Below, in pieces: positions 37,401-49,337 of a stretch of DNA of 64,000 nt. Position 1 is the first letter of the stretch. The number at the start of each line of letters is the position of its first letter. The notes beneath the pieces were generated by a model. It had not been told where the DNA came from. It saw only the letters and a list, made by a program, of their open reading frames with translations, and did no database searches. The stretch is from Purpureocillium takamizusanense (lineage: Eukaryota; Ascomycota; Sordariomycetes; Hypocreales; Ophiocordycipitaceae). Location: contig NC_063071.1 in NCBI RefSeq assembly GCF_022605165.1, positions 2,976,001 to 3,040,000 of the forward strand. The letters are read 5' to 3'. The translations under genes were made by a program, and so were the position numbers.

Positions 37401-38389
37401 GGACTATACAAACGAGTCAGCTTGTCGGGGGAGAACGTGATTGAAGGCTGGGATACAAACCTTGGTCGGTGAGATTCTGGGCCATGACGTTCACTATTGG
37501 GCGTGGTCAGTCGGAGGTAACAAGTGATGGGCCCTGAGCAGGGTTCGATACCATTGTCTGTAAGTTCCTTCCAAGTCCCGTCGATGCCGCCGATGACTGC
37601 CTGCCCACCTAACAGACCTTCGGTGCCGACTTCGCGTGCTACTCGGGAGACTTCGCTGGCGAAAGTCTGCAATTGGTCCATCATGGCGTTGATGGTGCGC
37701 TTGAAAGTCGTAATCTCGGGGTCCAGCTCCACGGCGTTCATGCGTACCTTCATGGTCAGATCGCCACGGGCAACAGCAGTGATGATTTGGCCAATCTCCC
37801 GCAGCACCTTTTGGAACGCTTCGTTGGCCTTTTGGTGCTTGAGCAGCTCCCTCTCGAGGGTGGCGACAGACTTGTGTTCCAAGATATCCAGGGTGCCTTG
37901 TTGCAATTTGGTCTGCGTGACCAGTTGAGCATTGAGGCCAGTGATTTCCTGACGCTGGGTGTCGAGTAACTTGGACTGGTCGCTGACGTGCTCTTGCAGC
38001 GCATCGAGCGCCTCGTGGTCCAGCCGCCGGCGCTTGAGAGGAGGGCTTTCTGCAGAGGTGGCGCCATAGACGCCGGACTGAGGACCCTGCTTGGAGGCAG
38101 CGGCGGCCGGACTGCAGACGCCGCTTGAACCGAAGAGGGTATCGTTGAGCTCATTTGGAGTCTGCGGCAAAGTAGGGAAGGGGGCAGCGGAGGCTCTGCT
38201 CTCGAGCTGGCGGACCCGGATTGCGAGCTTCTGAAGCTCAGCCTCGAAATGTCTCTTGGTCTCGGTCTCGGGACCGGGGAGGGTGATTTGGCGTCCAGCA
38301 GCATCGCACAACGATGAAGCCGTGGGGTTACCAGCGGCCAGAGATGTGACAATGTCGGCCGCCGCCGCCAGAGTACCCTCGTCCATCAT
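34492..38389 (-). CDS. nik1: Group III hybrid histidine kinase (Nik1/Os-1), osmosensor
   Basis: Five exons (38389-37552, 37493-37461, 37403-36310, 36252-34753, 34698-34492) give 1223 residues. An N-terminal coiled-coil region is followed by six HAMP-type repeats, recognisable by GDLT/GDMS/GDFS with VGTEGxLGGQA linkers. Then come the dimerisation domain with phospho-His730 ([12 protein letters not shown]), an ATPase domain ([30 protein letters not shown]), and a receiver domain with phospho-Asp1149 (VILMDIQMP). The protein is cytosolic, controls the Hog1 MAP kinase pathway, and is the target route of fludioxonil and dicarboximide fungicides in fungi. Two successive ATGs (38389, 38386) open the frame. 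The intron at 36309-36253 is 57 bases and contains no stop in frame, so its retention would insert 19 residues between the fifth and sixth HAMP repeats. Confidence 0.96.
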
Positions 38390-40372
38390 CACGACCGGGC
38401 GCCGACGAAGCGGGAGGGCGAGTGAGGTTGCAGCGAATCGCTCACAGCGATTGCCGGTCGTCGTACGTGGGGTTGGTCGCGGCGATGATGGCACGCCACT
38501 CCTCTCTGATGCTGGCGCGCAGGTGGCGGCTCGTTCGATGTCTTGGGAATGGGGCAGCCGCACATTCAACCGTGATGCCGCGACAGAGGGTTCAAGGCAT
38601 GCGCTCGTCGAGTCGTAGGTTTGCCAGGCTCGAGGATCGGATCGCCCTGCCCGCTCCGGTTCGGTACTGACAGGAGGGTGGCGAGATTCAAGGTCGCCTC
38701 GGCCGTGATGGACACAGCGCCTAATGTCGTCTGCAATCTGGTCTGGGGGGTGCGAGGCTGCCCTTCGGACGACCAGAAAGACGTGTGCAGGCAGAATTGA
38801 CGATGAGTTGTTGGAGATGGAGGAAGCACAGACGCTCCACGGTGTCGAAAGGCATCCAGACCAGCTCGAGATTTCCGTGCCGTTTCACGCTGAGCGTCTG
38901 GTGTGTGGCTTGGGTCTAGACTGTTCCAAAGGTACGCCGGACGCGCGCGGAATGGGCGCTGATGCCGTGACTTGCTGCATGTGCGCCCGCGGCCATGGGC
39001 AAGGACGATTGCGTGCACGGTTGTCGTCGATGCATTGGTGCGTTGTTCGTGCCACTGCTGCTGTCCCAAGGATGCATTGTTGGCAGAGTTTCCTGTCAAC
39101 AAGAGCATCATGCTGGACAGGTGTCCGTCTTTTGGGGGAAGCTTGCTATCCATCCCCTCGACCCTGACGCGCGCGCGGGTGGCCGCACACACTCAGTTCA
39201 GTTGGCTGTACATGGTAGGGCGGCGGCGGTGGAGGAGGAATGGTACACCACAGACATGTACTGCGGTATCAGGCGACAAGGTCCCCATACATCTGTCCTC
39301 CCCCGGCCATCTGCAAGAAACCCCCGCACCTGGAGCCCACTTCTCAAAGTAGCATCAGCTCAGGCAAGTTACACGCAATACATGATACGAAGTACCTCTC
39401 CGGCAAGCACACAGAGCTCATCAAGCAGTGGATCGAAGACTCACGCGCTGAGCACGGGGGCAGGGGTACAACGGGGCGGAGCTGTGCTGCACCCCCTGCA
39501 GGTGCTGATGAGCACCAACTGGGAATCAGGCAAGTGTGCAGTGGAAGCCCGCGGGACGAGTGGAGACTGGCTGGCAACAACAACTTGACTCTCCCGTGTC
39601 TACTAATGAGTGGCCCCTGGCGACGGCAGTCCGTCCAGCTTCCCAAAAGTCGGACAGTCGCCCCCTTGTCAATGACAAGTTGTCATAAGCCATTTTGTCT
39701 GACATTCTCGCCCCGTTGAACAAAGACGGCCGCAACTGCCGAGCCAAGACAATCGGCATCTGGAAGTGCTACATGCACATGCAGACACCTCGGTAGGGCC
39801 TCATGCACGCGACATGCCCCGTCCTCACACTCCTCGCCGCGTTCACGAAAGCACCAGCACCCACCTCCTCATACAAGTGAGGAAGAACCTTGTAGCCGCG
39901 CAAACAAAGTCGCGAAAAGAAGTACTATTTACCCCAGACCACATCTCTATTTGCCCAAACCGCGCACGGTACAGAAGGACCTAGCGCCTGCGCCAGCAGC
40001 CCAGCAGCGCGCAGCCCGCGATGGCCTCCAATGTAAGCAGCCTTTATTAGGTCTCAATCACTTGCAGGCAAGGCATTGCAGCCCGTGGCGCAAGCCAATA
40101 AAGTCTACTGTGCTGATACGACTGTATGGGGCCGCGATGTGTATGGGCGGGCGTGGGTAAATAGAGATATGGTCTTGGGTGAATAGTAGTTCTCATTGTC
40201 AGTTACTCCCTGGAAGTATTAGTAGCTCAGAGCTTTCTCGCATCGGTATCGTGTCGAGGTACCCGCTATCGCCTCCTTGACCCTTCCAGTATCGGCTTCT
40301 TTCCTTCTGTGTTCGAGGTTTAGGAGAATCACCTGCAATAAGGGCGTGAGAACCATAGGGGTATCTACTAGA
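38390..40372. other. Long intergenic region upstream of nik1
   Basis: About 2 kb without a recognisable gene. It must hold the nik1 promoter and probably a long 5' leader. The minus-strand frame is open upstream of the chosen start as far as 38569, but that extension looks non-coding. Confidence 0.45.
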
Positions 40373-40909
40373 TCATGCCCCTAATTCCTGACTTGGCTTA
40401 GTACCAGATTGATGATACGTATCTAATTTAGGGCTCCCAGTCTGTGGTACAACCTGGCGATGCTGTCGGTCGTATAGTTCTTGAATGTGGATGCTATGTA
40501 GTTGTTGTGGTGTTTGTTGTGACTGAAACTGAATGTTGCCGTTTGACACATACCCTCCATCTTGGTGGTGATGCTGGTATTGAGTCTGTGGTGCTATGGG
40601 ATAGCTCACCATGCCTGGCGCCGTTTCTTGTCGCCGACTAGTCTATAATCCCTTCTGTTTCCGCATGCCTAGTGCGAGAAGCCGGGCCAGGATTGTAAAG
40701 AATGTCCATGTATTGAGGACAGCATCGACGGCGATCCACTCAACTGGGTCATTTTTACTCCCGGAGCTTTCGCTGAAGTCGCGACCACTTCTCTTGGGAA
40801 GGACCCAGACCGCATAGTAAATAAAAAAGGTGGCTGCGCGAACAAACGATAATAAGGTCGAAACCAAACAGATACGGGCTTGCATTGATCCACAGCCCGT
40901 AGCCCCCAA
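40373..40909 (-). pseudogene. Remnant of a membrane protein gene, interrupted by a TAG stop
   Basis: One minus-strand frame reads through 40909-40373 with a single stop (TAG at 40645-40643). The part before the stop has two hydrophobic segments (LVSTLLSFVRAATFFIYYAV; WIAVDAVLNTWTFFTILARL) and ends MRKQKGL. The part after it continues with TSRRQETAPG and then a Gln/His-rich tail ending YHQSGTKPSQELGA. In fungal integral membrane proteins of this general type, as I recall them, GL is followed by Trp, so TGG to TAG is a likely change. No GT donor lies close enough to remove the stop by splicing. Upstream, no matching N-terminal half was found, so the 5' part is missing or unrecognised. It could instead be two unrelated chance frames. 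Confidence 0.45.
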
Positions 40910-42292
40910 GATACATCACAAGGTGACGATGGGTAGATAAGCGGGCTGCTAGGTCACCGAATCCTATTTATGGTAATTGTTGATGAGATATCTTCATTCT
41001 GCTGCCTTGCCATATGCCGCTCAGCCTTTTGTGGACCATTGCCAACCAAGTTGTGCAGTCACCCATCCCTTGTGCGTCAAGGCAGTCGGTATGAACGACA
41101 TGACGAAAGCAGCAAAGAGTTGATCACGAGCTTTGAAGGCGACCGCCGCTAAGGAGAGGTCATAGGACAATGTGACTGCTGAGCTCCGTCACTAAAGCCT
41201 TGCCGGTTCGTCGGTTGAAGCACTGAAAGTGACGGTCGTTACGCTGCAGCGCGCGGCTCATCGCCATGCCTTGCACGTTGCGAACTGCATATGGCTTACC
41301 GAAACAAAGCCGCCTGAGACCTGGTGCCAGTGACTGCGACCTCACCCATACTATACGCTCCCTCTATGCACGACGGATCGTCAGCACGGTGTAATGGCAA
41401 TGCCGTTGTGTCAATGTCTTCAACTGGTCAACCTATCGCTATGATCGGGCAAGCACCAATGTCTAGTTGGGGGCCGGCGTGCCCTGCGGTCTTTCGGCAT
41501 GTCGGAGTGCTCTGTTGCAGCCGCACTAATAATCGGCCAACTGCCTCGGCCAACTGCTCCTTATACTGTCCCATGTTCGTCGTCTGCAGCAACTTCCGGC
41601 CGCAGTGAGACACGGAGACGGAGTGGTCGGGCGATTGCCTTACGACTAGGCACCCCTCGCAGCCCTGTAAATGGGGACGATCGGCCCGGACCGTATCACA
41701 CGCCATGTATCGCCGTCTTCAATTGGTTTTGGAGCGCACAGTGGAACAACTTGTGCAGGTCCTAGAATTCAGCTCAGCCGACTGATGGAACTGCGCCGAT
41801 GACCAAAGGGGAAATATCTTGCGCTTGTTACGCGTTCGCGTTCGGGGGCGGGAAGGTCAGCGGCTGCACTCTGCTCTTTGGGACAGCGGGGAGGGCTGAC
41901 CGTATCATATCGATACAAACCAATTTTCGATTGCACAGTAGGCCTTGACTGGAGACGACAACGTGGCGCGCCGCATCCTTCACAATGTGCAAGCGGTGAA
42001 ATCTGGTTGACATTGGGGTCCTCGCACAAGGGTCCTGTAAGCACATCAGCAACCACCAGATGCTACTACCATGACGGGGAAGTGCGTCGTGGGATCAGCC
42101 ATGGATGGAAGGCTCAGCCCGCCGTGATAGATGCGGTATGTAACGTGGACACAGAATTACTTCGTGGTGTGGTCGGAGAATAAAAGGCTGGCGATGAGAC
42201 CTGTTGGCTCAATTGACATGCCTTGTAATTCTGGACCTAAGAAGCTCGACCTATTCTTCCTGGCTTATAAGGTGTGAGACCAACATCGACAA
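40910..42292. other. Intergenic region, no gene recognised
   Basis: This stretch would have held the 5' half of the membrane-protein remnant, but nothing in it resembles the missing part. An AATAAAAGG element near 42179-42187 may be the TATA box of the following plus-strand gene. Confidence 0.4.
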
Positions 42293-43836
42293 ATGATGCA
42301 TTGTTCTATCCTGCTGGCGGTTGCTGCTGCACTATGCGGTGCCAGTTCCCTCGCTTTAGACCTCGCGAGCGTCCCCGGAACTACTGGGGGGAACTTATCA
42401 GCGGCCGCCCCTGCTGAGGCCGAGCTCATCAATTTCGCCGCACACGCCGCAAGTGAATTGAACCCCATGCGCGGCCATGGCATTCGAGACGTTCGACTTG
42501 AATTACTTGGTCGACAGCAATGCCCGCCGTCCCACCCGCGTCAGTTCTCTGCGCTGTGAACACCAACCAACGTCATGTTGACATCCGATAGATCCATGCC
42601 CGAATAGTCGTTGCTGCCAGGCCGGCTACCCTATCTGCGTAAGCTTGCACACACCCAATTTCATGAACCGGGTGCAACTAATGCGCGAGCATAGTGTGGT
42701 GGGGGTAAATGTTGCTCCGAGTCGTTCCCAGTCTGCCAGCCTACTGGGTGTTGTCCAAAAGGCATGACAGAATGCGGCACCGTAGACCCAAACTTTTGCA
42801 AACTCCCGGGAGCCAAATGCTGCGGGCTTGGTGTGGCTTGTCCGGTTACTCATGAATGCTGTGGCCGGAACTGCTGCCAAGCACCCAGCACGAAGTGCTG
42901 CAAAGGGTCGACTCCGGATAAGTCGGTCTGCTGCGGTGAGCATGAGGTTTGCTGCGACGGCTGGTGTACGTTCTCCCTGATTGCCCTTTTATGCGACTTA
43001 TTACGCACGCACTGCCTGTCGCAAGTGACGTTCTAGATTCGGCTGAATGGACGACTCCTAGGCTGTCCTGAAGGCTCGCAGTGTTCCAAAAAGGGATACT
43101 GTACCGTTCCACGACTCACCCTTGGATGGCAGAAAAATACCGAGACAGCAGCTGTGAGTGTGCCACTGCCGGCAAACCCCCGTACTGAGTGCCTGCTTGC
43201 TCCTTTGCTGACATGCCTGCTCAACAGCTCGTCGAGAACGTGTGCTTGGGTAAGCCTGTCGTGTATAGAGGAAGAATGTCCCAACTAACGCGCCTTGCAG
43301 GAATTCGAGCTCAGTTAGCCAAGGGACGTCCAAACACATCGCCCAATGGCCAGATCGTTACCTATGCCGGACCTGAATCTGGTAATCGTGAGAAGACGGA
43401 CTGTCGAAGCTCACGGAAGCCTCGATGCTGTGCAGGTAAGCATGCCCTAGGGAGGCCCAGCCTGACCAGAATATTTGGCTTGGGCCTCCTATGCGATGGT
43501 ATCGCCCGGACGGATACAAAACGGAAGCTTCGCCGCTTCAAACGCAGTGGACTAACAAGAGCCTCAATATTTATAGGCCGCATTGTCCCACCCGGCCAGC
43601 CCGGCGCTGGTACTAAGATGACCTGTGATGAGTATCCCTTCAATTCCGTCATGGAGGGTGGACCGGGTGCGCACGTCGCCTGCGTCAGCGAACATGCGAA
43701 TGGCGGTGGTGGTGACTTGCTCACGAAGCTACTTCGCGGCAAACACAAGGGATTCAAATTTCTGGTGGAAGTGGTGGGCATTGACTGCACCAAAGTGAAA
43801 GAGTCGGACGTGCCTGCTTGTAACCCGCTATCGTAG
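42293..43836 (+). CDS. Secreted cysteine-rich protein with granulin-like region and NucA/NucB-type nuclease domain
   Basis: Seven exons (42293-42539, 42592-42638, 42740-42965, 43062-43153, 43228-43249, 43301-43435, 43577-43836) give 342 residues. A signal peptide (MMHCSILLAVAAALCGASSLA) leads to a polar pro-region. Next come about 100 residues dense in CC pairs (CCGLG, HECCGRNCC, KCCKG, VCCGEHEVCCDGWCCPEG), whose spacing recalls granulin modules. The C-terminal part has KMTCDEYPFNSVMEGG and later ACVSEHANGGGGDLL, matching the catalytic block of the NucA/NucB deoxyribonuclease family, with the acidic DE retained. It is probably exported and may cut extracellular DNA, with the Cys-rich part serving in stability or binding. 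Exon joins rest on phase and Cys pattern; the 22-base exon is the least certain. Nuclease activity is inferred only from the motif. Confidence 0.72.
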
Positions 43837-44871
43837 TGAACTGCTTTAGAAACCCACCAATACTGGAGTCTGTTAGACGTATGTTACGCCCCAGGTGCGA
43901 GGCGAAGAGCTGAGAACGGCTTCAGGCTGCCTGCAGGCACAACAGTTACCCACAGTAGGTCATGTCTATGACATCATGGAGAATTAAGCATTCGCTTTTC
44001 CATGGCTTTGCGTTTAAGTATATAACACTCTTATGCTTCTAGGTATATTTAAGTCCATACTTACTAAGTCTAATTTAGTACTTATAATATATATTATTTT
44101 TAGTCTTAATATTATTTTAAAGTCTTACTATTAATAAGAGGATAAAAATTATATATAGAGATATTTTATTTTATTTTAGGTTTATACTCTAGTCCTAGAC
44201 CGCGCTAGCTTTATTTAGCATATAGGGATATAACGAGACTAATATACTATATACTATATCATATATTAATATTTTAATTAAATTACATTATTAAAGGATA
44301 GAGTATAACCTTATAGAAAGAGAGAATATCTTTATTTAGAGACCTTTCTCTATCAATAATAATAATACTCTTTATTATAGTTACTTTCTTATATATATTT
44401 TTTTACTTGTTCTTAAGCTAAGAGCAGGTAGCGTCGTACAGGCATTAGGTACTATTTATATGCAGTTATATGCAGTACGTCATGTTCCTTTACACCGTGC
44501 TCGCCATGCCGGAGAGGTACTCGGTGTAACTTACCATTCGGGACTAGACGGACAGCGCGCGTCTCTGTAACCAACTCGCGGTGTGCCTGCAATTTGACGG
44601 GCGCTATAGATGCCAAGCGGTGCGTGCAACAAGTCCAATTATTGACAGCAATCCAACATCGCGCGCAGTCACCTGACCGCCCATGGCATGCCTTGAGCGT
44701 TGCACGCGAGGCCCCTCTTCCTCCACTTTGTTGCGCTCTGGAGACGCAGCATTGCATCGCATCGCGACCCGCTGGCTCCACGGATCTCGGTCAGCTTCAT
44801 CGACCGCATGTGTACTCGCCGGTCGTGGGGTCAATCGCTGCGGTGCGCCGAAAGCCGGCGACACGGCGACC
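43837..44871. other. Intergenic region dominated by an AT-rich island
   Basis: From about 43990 to 44440 the sequence falls to very low GC, with TTA/TAT/CTAG-rich words and no open frame of note. This is unlike all flanking DNA. It could be a decayed repeat shaped by repeat-induced point mutation. The remaining part up to 44871 is ordinary GC-rich promoter DNA of the regulator gene. Confidence 0.6.
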
Positions 44872-46578
44872 ATGTCACTAGCAAAACGAAACAATGGTGT
44901 GCAAAAGGCGGAAACCCCCAAACGGATAATAGCAGGCTGCATGGTGGCTGACCGTTGATCCTTTTTCTTACGCAGGCTGCGTCCAGTGCCGCATTCGTCG
45001 CATTCGATGCGATAAAGAGGAGCCCGAGTGTTTCAAATGTCGTAAAAAAGGCATTTGTTGCTCCGGCCAAGGGATCGAATACCGCTTCAGCTCCCACATG
45101 AGCGTACCGCAATCTTCCAAGAACGACGATGCGCAAGAGCTCAATCGCGATGGGCTTCATCAGGCGAGCCCAGGGTCCAAGCCAGGAAGACGGCTGCCGC
45201 GACGACCCGCCCAGTCCCTTGACAGAGACGATGTGCAGCCATCAAAACCGGGAAGATTATCAGCTCGCCGCCACGAGCAAGCGTCAACTCCCAAGTCGCC
45301 GAGTGAATTACCAGGCACTCCTCAGCTCCAGCTCCAGTTCCGGCTCCAGATGCCTTCTCAGCAAGGGTCTCACGCGAGACGTGAAGCGACACCCCCCGAC
45401 GAACGAGAGCTCTGTTTGACTACGCTACGTCAAAGAAGCGCAGCCCTGGGACCACTGCGTGGCTCCTTGGAATCTGTGACCTCGCGAAGCAGAATGTTTT
45501 TCGACCATTGTATGTTGCGAATGCCTTGAGACGCCCGAACCCCGTTCTCCCCCTTCCCCTTCCTTTCTCGTAGCACGAACAGGAGATCGAGCTGACTTGA
45601 TCAAGTCTCTAATTTTATTGCCGCCAAGATGGTGGTGTTTGACTACGCAGGAAACGGCTATCGGCAGATCATCTTGCCTCTCGCCTGTCAAGATCCTATG
45701 GTTGAGCAAGCTGTATCGACTGTCGCTGCCTTTCATCTCGCGCGAGAGGCACCCAACATGCGCGAAGCTGCCGAGTTGGCACAACAGGCTGTCCTAACAC
45801 GCCTCTATCGCCAGTCTTTGAGCTTAGATTCGAAACATTTGTTCGACATCGCTGCTTGGGCGACGATTTTGGCCTTACTTGTCGGCGACACGATAACTGG
45901 TTCGAAGAATTACATCCGTCTTCTCGGCCTGCTTTCGTTCCTTGCCAAATTGTCCGAATCGGCGACGTCCCTGTCCAGTACGACCAAGGCGTTCATTTCG
46001 GAACAGACACGCATGTAAGCCATCCGTGCTTCGCATCAGTTCACACATCTGAATTAGTGCTCATTCTTCGAACTATACTTAGGTTCGAGCTTTTCGGTCT
46101 CCCGCTGTCGAGCGAACAAAAGGGCATCGAGGCCCTCGGTCGATGTTCCGAGTTCTACCTAGATTTCATGACCGCTGCCCCGGCGCGAGATCTAGGCTCA
46201 AGACAACGCGAGAATATAGGAATTATGAAGGATGCAATATGCAAGGCCTGCGACATCTATCGTCGTCGCGCCCTACACATCATCACTGCGGAGCAGTCCA
46301 TTCAGCTGGTTTCGGACTTGCAAGAGACTGTAGCAGGCTTGGATCCCAAGGAAGACGGCGGCCATACCCTGGTCTGGACATACTTTGTGGCGGCTGCAGA
46401 GAGCTCCCTGCCGCAACACCGCGATTTCTTTGTCGATCGCCTGAAGAGTTTGTTCGAGTGCACGCGATTCGGCAGCATTCCTATTGCGCTTGAGACCCTG
46501 GATTTGATCTGGTCGGGACACGACTCGTCACATTGGACTGATGTAGTGACCCGTCAGAGGCCATTGCTTATAATGTGA
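44872..46578 (+). CDS. Zn2Cys6 transcription factor
   Basis: Four exons (44872-44896, 44976-45509, 45606-46014, 46083-46578) give 487 residues. The first exon is only 25 bases; joined to exon 2 it gives MSLAKRNNG followed by the zinc cluster. The cluster reads C-x2-C-x6-C-x6-C-x2-C-x6-C at Cys10, 13, 20, 27, 30 and 37 (CVQCRIRRIRCDK, PECFKCRKKGICC). A basic, Pro/Ser/Gln-rich linker follows, and then the usual fungal regulatory domain (MVVFDYAGNGYRQIILPLA; QAVSTVAAFHLARE; MFELFGLPLS). It is a nuclear DNA-binding regulator. It is tail-to-tail with the amine oxidase gene (85 bases between stops) and near the APC permease gene, which makes control of amine use a reasonable guess. The intron at 45510-45605 was placed by phase and the FDHFSNFIAAK match. 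Confidence 0.83.
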
Positions 46579-46663
46579 GAACATCAAGATGTAATTTTTT
46601 TTAATTCCTTTCAATTTCAATTTAGCTAGCCAAATTCCCAAAAGTTCATCCACATGGAAACAC

Positions 46664-48371
<1,708 letters not shown>

Positions 48372-49337
48372 GATTGCTTGTTGAGGGTCAGAACGATGAA
48401 GATAGTGTTGTCGGTAGTAGGGGAGGGCTGAGCTAGCCCATAAGTATTTCACGTTGCCCTAGAGGCATTCTGGAAGTCTCTGGGTCCACCCGAAATGGGC
48501 AGATTGTTCAAATAAAGGCTTATATGTTGGAAATTAAATACATCGGGCAGAATACTGAGCTGCAGACCTGGATATCGGAAACTAACTCCAACGGGCAGAA
48601 TAACGAGATGTAGACTTGAGGTATTCCGACGGACGACATCCACAGCATCGTGTGCGGAGACCGGGAGTCGCACTGAGAACTCTCGCATAATTGCCCCTTT
48701 GGGTGTCCTGCATGTTGACAAGCACGGGCGGGATACACGAATCTGCGGCGGGAGGGTCTGGGGAAAAGGGGGGCCCAGCCCCCAGCACAGTCGCACAAAT
48801 CCGCAGACCCCATTTCGCCTGACTGTCAAATCATTGCTCGACGTTGGGTCGTGGTCGGACCGTCGTGCAGAAGATTCGCGGCGCCTCCAACAAGGCGTCC
48901 AACACAAATGTGGTTGGTAAAAGGTAACCCCGCATCGGGAGAACGGCAGGAAGAGAGGGCCAAGGAGGCGCGAAGCTGAAAGCTTGTTTGTTGTTCAGTC
49001 TCGATCTCCCATCTCGATAATTTGCCTGTTTCGGGCGAGAATATTACACCAGATGACTAGGATATGCAGTACGTACGTAGTAAACCTGGTTCAGATCCAT
49101 TGCTTTGCCAATCGGCCCCCCTGCACATAAAGAGGGTCTCGGAACGGATGGCTCCCGCTGTTGACATCTGGAACCAACGGCAGGGCAGACCATATCTCAG
49201 CTGGCGACCCAACGTCTGCAATTTGCAGCCCCTGCGGCCTCATTAAGTTTCCTTTCGCGTCCCGTCACGATCCCCTTTCCTTCAACAAATTTTTCTCAGC
49301 CTCTCATTGCCTAAAGAGACGGATAATTTGACAAAAT
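48372..49337. other. Intergenic region between divergent amine oxidase and permease genes
   Basis: This stretch is the shared upstream region of the amine oxidase (minus) and APC permease (plus) genes. It contains three degenerate 48-base tandem units (48497-48640). A minus-strand frame is open from 48907 to 48449 through the repeats, but I do not recognise it. Confidence 0.5.
48497..48640. repeat. Three degenerate 48-base tandem repeat units
   Basis: Units start at 48497, 48545 and 48593, each with GGGCAGA and exactly 48 bases apart. Units 1 and 3 end in CATC and unit 2 in CAAC. Units 2 and 3 are most alike (GGGCAGAATA). A possible further decayed unit follows at 48641. Because 48 is a multiple of three, the minus-strand frame remains open across them as a 16-residue repeat. 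Confidence 0.7.
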
